Below, piece by piece: positions 59,386-64,000 of a stretch of 64,000 nt of DNA. Below the pieces are notes generated by a model. It ran no database searches. It saw only the letters and a list, made by a program, of their open reading frames with translations, and was not told the DNA's origin. The number at the start of each line of letters is the position of its first letter. Position 1 is the first letter of the stretch. Position numbers and translations under genes: made by a program. This stretch comes from Bacteriovorax sp037444575 (GTDB taxonomy: Bacteria > Bdellovibrionota > Bacteriovoracia > Bacteriovoracales > Bacteriovoracaceae), in the NCBI GenBank assembly GCA_037444575.1, contig JBBIME010000005.1:1-64000 (forward strand), in the 5' to 3' direction.

Positions 59386-59516
59386 ACCCATTCCCCTTTA
59401 AAGTTACTTATGCTTTATAGAGCAAGGGTCATGCCACATGGCAACAATCAAAAACAAGGCTTTTTTGTAACTAAGGCACTGAAATTTGGTGGTAGATTGG
59501 TCAGATGGTAAGAGCT

Positions 59517-59537
59517 GCTGCCTAATTTTTAGGCAGC
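59517..59537. repeat. Perfect 9-bp hairpin in the gap between two secreted-protein genes
   Basis: GCTGCCTAA-TTT-TTAGGCAGC within the 204-base gap. No T run follows on either strand, so it is not a standard terminator. The rest of the gap has no recognised signal. Confidence 0.5.
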
Positions 59538-59595
59538 CTGCTTATAAAATTTACATGTTTTTGCTTGTCGCTTTGACTATTATAAGTCGTTGAAA

Positions 59596-60132
59596 TTACT
59601 TCTTAATTAGTTCGTATAGAGGAACCTGACATCTATCTCTGCCAAGTAAAGACCATGACGTCGTTATATCCTGAAAAACCACATTGCGGTTCTTCTCATT
59701 GAGCTCAAGCATTGGTAAACACTTGTCTTTATTACCTTTTGTATCAAATTCCGAATGCATAAGAGTATAATTCGAATCACTTACCAGTACAGAAAGTTCA
59801 CACGAATAGGTTGCAACTCCAGGTCTGCTGGGCTGAGCTTTTATACGACATCCGACACTTTCATTAACTTGAAGGCTTGAGCGATCGATTCCAAGTTCAC
59901 TTGCGAGCTTGTCAAAATTTCTTTCGACCTGTGCTTTATTTTCTTCACAATTTTTTTCTGCGCGGGCCTTTATCTCAAGGGCCGCCTGGCCCTGACAAGT
60001 TTTCCAACCATTACTTACCGATTCTTCATAGGCCATAATTGTAAACTTATTGCTTACTTCATTGTCGCTGGCATATGCCAAAGTTGATAGAAAGGATGAA
60101 GATACTATTAGGGCAGAAATTAAGTTCTTCAC
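59596..60132 (-). CDS. Secreted cysteine-containing protein, unknown function
   Basis: 178 residues from a GTG at 60132 with a GGAGG site. Signal peptide ending near LAYA. The mature part has about six Cys, an Ala/Glu/Lys-rich helix (AALEIKARAEKNCEENKAQV) and beta-type segments after it. It may be a disulfide-bonded periplasmic protein. No family recognised. Confidence 0.7.
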   Translation of the reverse strand: MKNLISALIVSSSFLSTLAYASDNEVSNKFTIMAYEESVSNGWKTCQGQAALEIKARAEKNCEENKAQVERNFDKLASELGIDRSSLQVNESVGCRIKAQPSRPGVATYSCELSVLVSDSNYTLMHSEFDTKGNKDKCLPMLELNEKNRNVVFQDITTSWSLLGRDRCQVPLYELIKK

Positions 60133-60218
60133 TGTGACCTCCGAAAGCAATTATGTAATTGCTCTAGATAGTATCAGAATGAAAAAATTTATGAGGGAGT
60201 GTGTATATTTTTTATGCT

Positions 60219-60410
60219 TTATTCAGCTTTTTTAGGTTTAACGTCCCAGTCACTATGTGAAGAACGATATCTTTTTAAAGCAATTACCACTAAGTCAGCC
60301 ACTGGTGTGCCTGTGTGTTTCGACATTCTCTCAAATGATTCAACAACATCTTTCTCTATCATTACTTTAAGTTCTTTTAATTCGCCTTGATTTTGAACCT
60401 GATTTTTCAT
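60219..60410 (-). CDS. Small ribbon-helix-helix-like protein
   Basis: 63 residues. KVMIEKDVVESFERMSKHTG, then PVADLVVIALKRYRSS, fits a strand-helix-helix pattern of Arc/MetJ-type DNA-binding proteins, with a basic C-terminal tail. It has a good GGAG ribosome binding site. No toxin gene is adjacent, so it is more likely a stand-alone regulator than an antitoxin. Inference from pattern. Confidence 0.55.
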   Translation of the reverse strand: MKNQVQNQGELKELKVMIEKDVVESFERMSKHTGTPVADLVVIALKRYRSSHSDWDVKPKKAE

Positions 60411-60474
60411 ACTTTCTCCGCATTCCCTTACGTGTAGGTGAGATAATTAGAGTTGAGATTTTAGTAACTTATTT

Positions 60475-61014
60475 CTAATTTTGGAACACCTTTATTGCTC
60501 TTTTTTTGCGCAAACTCACGAGAGCATTGGTGACTTCAAACTCCATCAACCTACTGTATTTATAGACGTCGGAAACTTTGCACCACTCGGTTAAAATAGA
60601 TAATATATCAAATTCCTCGGGTGTTATTTCTTCGGGATTCACGATTATTTCCGGATCAATTAACAGCTTTAAATTCATCGGCGGTTTTAACTTTTTAGCC
60701 TGCACATACAGCTGATAAATTTTTGAAGCCTCAGTCTTTATTTCATCAAAGGCCATTCTCATATTGAAGTTACTTGCGGCCACAAGCTCTGGTTCAACAA
60801 CAAATTTAAAATGGCTTTGCGATTCGACATCTTCAAAAATCATTTTATAAAGAGCGTTCCTTCCATTTTGTTGTCCAAAGGTTGCCCCAACAATGGCGCC
60901 TTCGTGCAAATAGATGACACCTTTAAATTGTCCAGTAGACGAGAGCAACAGGTTCACCTTTCCGGTAAAACCAAATGATGTTTGCTCTTTAAGGACTTCC
61001 ATTAAATTCGTCAT
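60475..61014 (-). CDS. DUF4388 (PATAN-type) domain protein
   Basis: 179 residues. The N-terminal 110 match the DUF4388 pattern: FGFTGKVNLLL, then GQFKGVIYLHEGAIVGATFG, NGRNALYKMIFE. This domain is common in two-component and motility-related proteins of predatory and social bacteria. The C-terminal 60 residues look like a small winged-helix or helical domain (LTEWCKVSDVYKYSRLMEFE). It follows the Mrp gene by 19 bases. Role unknown. Confidence 0.7.
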   Translation of the reverse strand: MTNLMEVLKEQTSFGFTGKVNLLLSSTGQFKGVIYLHEGAIVGATFGQQNGRNALYKMIFEDVESQSHFKFVVEPELVAASNFNMRMAFDEIKTEASKIYQLYVQAKKLKPPMNLKLLIDPEIIVNPEEITPEEFDILSILTEWCKVSDVYKYSRLMEFEVTNALVSLRKKRAIKVFQN

Positions 61015-61033
61015 ACTAATAATTAAAACCTAT

Positions 61034-62218
61034 TTAAGAAAAAAGTCTCTTAAAAAATCCTTTCTGTTGTTCATTGCTTGGATTATCAGATGAATCATTG
61101 AAACAATGATCAACATTTTTTGCTAGTGACATATAAGCATTCCAAACAGGACGTCCTTCATATTTTTTCTCATTCATATAAGGAAGTCCTTTATCAGAAC
61201 CTTCGCGAAGAGCAACTTCAAGTGGTATCTCTGCTAGAAGATTCACCCCAAGTTCGGCTGCAGCTTTCTTCACTCCACCTTCTCCAAAAATAAAATATTT
61301 TTTATTAGGAGCATCGTCTGGAACAAAGTAGCTCATATTTTCAACCATTCCTAGAACTGGAATCTTCACTTGGTTGAACATATTTAATCCTTTCTTCGAA
61401 TCAAGGATTGCTACATCTTGCGGAGTCGAAACAACAACAACACCATCAATATCTGTTGCCTGCACCATTGATAATTGCATGTCTCCTGTTCCAGGAGGTA
61501 GATCGATAATTAAATAATCCAAGTCTGACCAAGCAACATCAAATAGAAATTGATTGAGAACTCCACCAAGCATCGGACCTCTCCAGATTACTGGATCTTT
61601 TTCATTAATAAAAAGACCAAAGCTGATGAATGGAATTCCATACGCATCGATTGGAAGAATTTTTTTATCTTCAGTCGCACTTGGTTTTGCTTCTCTCTTA
61701 TTGAGCAACATTGGCATAGATGGACCGTAAACGTCAGCATCAAGCAATCCAACTTTTTTTCCTAGATTTTTTAGAGCAAAAGCTAAGTTAACAGCAACAG
61801 TTGATTTTCCTACACCGCCTTTATTTGACGAAACGGCGATAACTTTTTTAGCACCAGCCACTCTTTTTTTCTGGGCACCAGCTGGACCATGACCAGACTT
61901 AATTTGGGCCGGTTCTGATTTTTTTTCTGCAGATGGAGAAAACGTTTTTCCAGCAAAAACGTCTGCCGAGTTTTCCGAAATTGTCAGAACTGTAATTTTT
62001 TCCGGTGAATAGTATTCCGAAAGAGCACGTCCAATTGAACCTTCAATCACTCTTTTTTGTTCCGGAGAAATCCCATCTCTTTTGTATTTGAATACCAATT
62101 CATTTTGGTCGGCTTTTACTTCTACGATACGCCCCTCTTCCTTCAACGTTTTCCCGCTGTTGGGATTAACAATGACATTTAATAGGTTCGTGATTTTTTC
62201 ATTAATATTTTCGGACAT
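61034..62218 (-). CDS. mrp: Mrp/ApbC-family P-loop ATPase (Fe-S carrier type)
   Basis: 394 residues. An N-terminal MIP18-like domain (about 1-90) leads into a Mrp ATPase with the deviant Walker A SSNKGGVGKSTVAVNLA, the DADVYGPSMP motif, IIDLPPGTGDMQLSM and GMVENMSYF. The CxxC that usually follows MSYF and holds the shared Fe-S cluster is absent (FVPDDAPNKKYFIFG). The ATG at 62218 has a GGAG site. Related proteins load or carry Fe-S clusters; without the Cys pair the role may differ. Confidence 0.88.
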   Translation of the reverse strand: MSENINEKITNLLNVIVNPNSGKTLKEEGRIVEVKADQNELVFKYKRDGISPEQKRVIEGSIGRALSEYYSPEKITVLTISENSADVFAGKTFSPSAEKKSEPAQIKSGHGPAGAQKKRVAGAKKVIAVSSNKGGVGKSTVAVNLAFALKNLGKKVGLLDADVYGPSMPMLLNKREAKPSATEDKKILPIDAYGIPFISFGLFINEKDPVIWRGPMLGGVLNQFLFDVAWSDLDYLIIDLPPGTGDMQLSMVQATDIDGVVVVSTPQDVAILDSKKGLNMFNQVKIPVLGMVENMSYFVPDDAPNKKYFIFGEGGVKKAAAELGVNLLAEIPLEVALREGSDKGLPYMNEKKYEGRPVWNAYMSLAKNVDHCFNDSSDNPSNEQQKGFFKRLFS

Positions 62219-62351
62219 ACAAGACTCCATAAAATTCTGACTAATTTACTGTCCTGTTATAACAAATCTGTGTCTCTTTCACAATTTTATAGAATGAAGC
62301 GATGATTTAATTTAAAATAAAATGACGCTTTATTAGTTAAGGGGATACTGA

Positions 62352-62915
62352 GTGTCTTACAGTCGAAAAATTTATCTTATAAACCCAAAATTTCAAATAC
62401 GATTTAGTCTCTACGTATGTATTTTGGTGTTCTTAACAAGTATCATTTATCCATTTTCTATCTATGAATTAATGAATAATATTATTACTCATTTTTCATT
62501 GAAGAATCCTGAAATCGCCTCTCACTATAGTAGTAAGCGCGATGCCCTTATTTTATTTTTGATTCTTTTACATCTTGGATTTACTTGCTTAACATTTTTT
62601 ATCTGTGTGTTTTTTTCACACAAGATTGCAGGACCTCTCTATAAACTTCAAAAGCATTTGAAGCTTGTTCGAGATGGCGAAAATCCAGGGAAGCTATTTT
62701 TCCGAAAAGGCGACTACTTTCAAGAACTGGCAGATGATGTAAACGAAACGTTTGATCATCTTGAAGATAATTATAAAAATGATTTAGTATATCTTAGCGA
62801 AGTCACTTCTTATATTAACAACCTTAGCTTAGTTGTCCCTGATGATAAGCGAGTTGTGTTGAATGAAATTTCTTCTCGTCTCTCTCGCATACAAGAGAGA
62901 TTTACCAAAGAATAA
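62352..62915 (+). CDS. Two-helix membrane protein with HAMP-like domain
   Basis: 187 residues with a GTG start. Two membrane helices (about 17-38 and 65-90) flank a short extracytoplasmic loop, followed by a HAMP-type segment (HKIAGPLYKLQKHLKLVRDG then DYFQELADDVNETFDHLED) and a helical C-terminus. There is no kinase or methyl-accepting domain, so it may be a truncated signal transducer or modulate a partner. It lies 19 bases before a GGAGG ribosome binding site for the next gene, suggesting an operon. Confidence 0.7.
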   Translation: MSYSRKIYLINPKFQIRFSLYVCILVFLTSIIYPFSIYELMNNIITHFSLKNPEIASHYSSKRDALILFLILLHLGFTCLTFFICVFFSHKIAGPLYKLQKHLKLVRDGENPGKLFFRKGDYFQELADDVNETFDHLEDNYKNDLVYLSEVTSYINNLSLVVPDDKRVVLNEISSRLSRIQERFTKE

Positions 62916-62945
62916 GACGGGGCTTTGAGCTTTGTGGAGGTTCGT

Positions 62946-64000
62946 TTGTTGAGGCTCATATCATTGGCCATCCTTAGTGTATTTTATTTGTCTGTGGCGC
63001 TGGCCACTCCAAATTTAAATTTTGCCAATTCTGCTATGGCAGAAGAGGTTCCATTTCGCCTAAATTACAGCGCCATCGATTTCGACTATGGAAAAGATAT
63101 CGATTTACTTTTTAGCGAATTGAATAAAAATCAACTGAAGAAAAAAACGGTTGATAGTTTATCAAGATACCAAAATAAAGCACACTCGTTTTCAATCCTA
63201 AATTCATCTCATGATCGTTTAAAGGCGATAATGTCAATTGATAACCAGGACTCATTTTATAAAAGCTGTACTATCAGTTCAAAAAATGCAAATGCATATA
63301 CTGACAGCATTGCAGACCGAATTAATATTTCTATCGACAAGTATTGCCGCTACTTATTTCTTAAACGTTTGAGTGAGCTTTCTCCAAACATTAATTTTTC
63401 TTCACGAGATCTAGCTTATTTTAAAGATGCCAGCCCTTTTTTTACCACAGGTGAAAACCGCGCTGATCTTATTACGTTCTTAAAACATTTCAAAACTAAC
63501 CCAAACGAGCATGAAAAACTTTCCAATATCTTGATTGAAAAATTTATTGAATTTAAAATTCGTCCTCCATCAGCTGTTTTGACAAACTTAAAAGTAAACT
63601 CTCAATTTAATAAGTTTTTACAAAATAATTTAAATCTTGATGACAATTCCACAACGTATTTCCAAGAGGAATTTCAGCGCCTTTCAAAAAACGCGCAAGA
63701 AGCTGCTGATCGAGGCGATACTCAACAGGCCAAGACTCTTATCACAAGTGCAGTGAGTTTTTATAATAACAATAAAAATTTTATCAACACTAAAAAAGCA
63801 TGGTTTGAAACAATCCGTTTGGGAAAAACTCTTTTTTATAAAGAGCGAGATAACGATGCTCTCGATGTCTTTAATATGGCAAAAGGCATTGCTTCAAAAG
63901 AAGATACTTCGGAAACCTATTTTTATCTCTTATGGCCTCATGTGGTTAATCGAGACTTCAAGGCAGTGAAGGCCGTTGTTGATAAACATAATCTCGAAAA
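62946..64000 (+). CDS. Large secreted helical protein, N-terminal part only (runs off the window)
   Basis: Open to the end of the window with no stop. The start is ambiguous: TTG at 62946 or 62949 after GGAGG, or GTG at 62934. A signal peptide (LISLAILSVFYLSVALA) precedes a long helical region with repeat-like alpha segments (AQEAADRGDTQQAKTLITSA, KERDNDALDVFNMAKGIASK). That pattern resembles the superhelical N-terminal domain of Slt-type lytic transglycosylases, but the catalytic domain, if any, lies outside. Codon use matches the neighbours. Confidence 0.6.
   Translation, partial: MLRLISLAILSVFYLSVALATPNLNFANSAMAEEVPFRLNYSAIDFDYGKDIDLLFSELNKNQLKKKTVDSLSRYQNKAHSFSILNSSHDRLKAIMSIDNQDSFYKSCTISSKNANAYTDSIADRINISIDKYCRYLFLKRLSELSPNINFSSRDLAYFKDASPFFTTGENRADLITFLKHFKTNPNEHEKLSNILIEKFIEFKIRPPSAVLTNLKVNSQFNKFLQNNLNLDDNSTTYFQEEFQRLSKNAQEAADRGDTQQAKTLITSAVSFYNNNKNFINTKKAWFETIRLGKTLFYKERDNDALDVFNMAKGIASKEDTSETYFYLLWPHVVNRDFKAVKAVVDKHNLE

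Noticed and set aside
59485..59537. A tRNA-like D-arm and anticodon-like hairpin
   Set aside because: There is no acceptor stem or T-arm, and the loop lacks U33; more likely a simple hairpin.

Overview
The window is AT-rich, gene-dense bacterial chromosome from a diderm, flagellated organism. It encodes LpxC, BamD, FlgH/FlgI outer rings and Lsp/Lgt-type lipoprotein enzymes. The gene repertoire, the codon use and the combination of genes (CsrA-FliW pair, FlgF-FlgG-FlgA-FlgH-FlgI order, CHASE2 kinase with NtrC regulator, AmgK/MurU recycling, many TPR proteins and secreted proteins of unknown family) fit the Bdellovibrionota, most likely the Bacteriovorax/Peredibacter side. This placement is inference from gene content, not from a search. 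No insertion sequence, prophage, CRISPR array or rRNA operon was found.

Layout. 1-7.3 kb (mostly minus): start of tuf behind a four-tRNA operon (Thr-Tyr-Gly-Thr), then rlmB, proS, lpxC, a hotdog thioesterase (plus) and a ruvC-ruvA-ruvB operon led by a tiny membrane protein. 7.3-9.7 kb: one-carbon operon folD-gcvT-gcvH. 9.9-15.3 kb: a small unknown gene, a TonB/TolA-like protein, PBP1A, a patatin-like lipoprotein lacking its catalytic serine, and xseB. 15.5-24.9 kb: flagellar block flgF-flgG-flgA-flgH-flgI-flgJ-flgM-flgN-flgK-flgL-csrA-fliW, covering rod, L and P rings, hook junction, and the FlgM and CsrA/FliW checkpoints. 25-28.8 kb (minus): TPR/SH3, cyclic-nucleotide-binding, PerM, BamD and TPR proteins. 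28.9-32.9 kb: arginine succinyltransferase-type catabolic operon (aminotransferase, AstA, AstD).

32.9-37.2 kb is the most unusual stretch. Two uncharacterised genes sit behind a near-perfect sigma-28 flagellar promoter. Divergent from them is a tRNA-Asn followed by a HExxH protein resembling the alpha-ketoglutarate-type peptide beta-hydroxylases of RiPP pathways. Next come a YgfZ-TPR fusion and an A-type Fe-S carrier. 37.3-42 kb: FHA protein, cobalamin adenosyltransferase, fused acyl-CoA mutase (IcmF type) and a ferredoxin. 42.2-47.7 kb (minus): a run consisting of a degenerate M48 peptidase, a CHASE2 histidine kinase, a sigma-54 response regulator, lspA and an lgt-like gene. 47.9-54.7 kb: endonuclease IV-like barrel, unknown proteins, a small ferredoxin, AmgK-MurU with a second degenerate M48 lipoprotein, an outer membrane protein, a small lipoprotein and folK. 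54.7-57.7 kb: acyl-CoA dehydrogenase with EtfB and EtfA. 57.7-64 kb: secreted unknowns, a ribbon-helix-helix candidate, a DUF4388 protein, an Mrp ATPase, a HAMP protein and the start of a large secreted protein that runs off the window.

Metabolic theme: arginine, glycine and branched acyl-CoA degradation, electron-transfer flavoprotein and amino-sugar recycling would suit an organism living on host or prey macromolecules. Three proteins (patatin-like and two M48-like) keep the fold signature but have lost catalytic residues.
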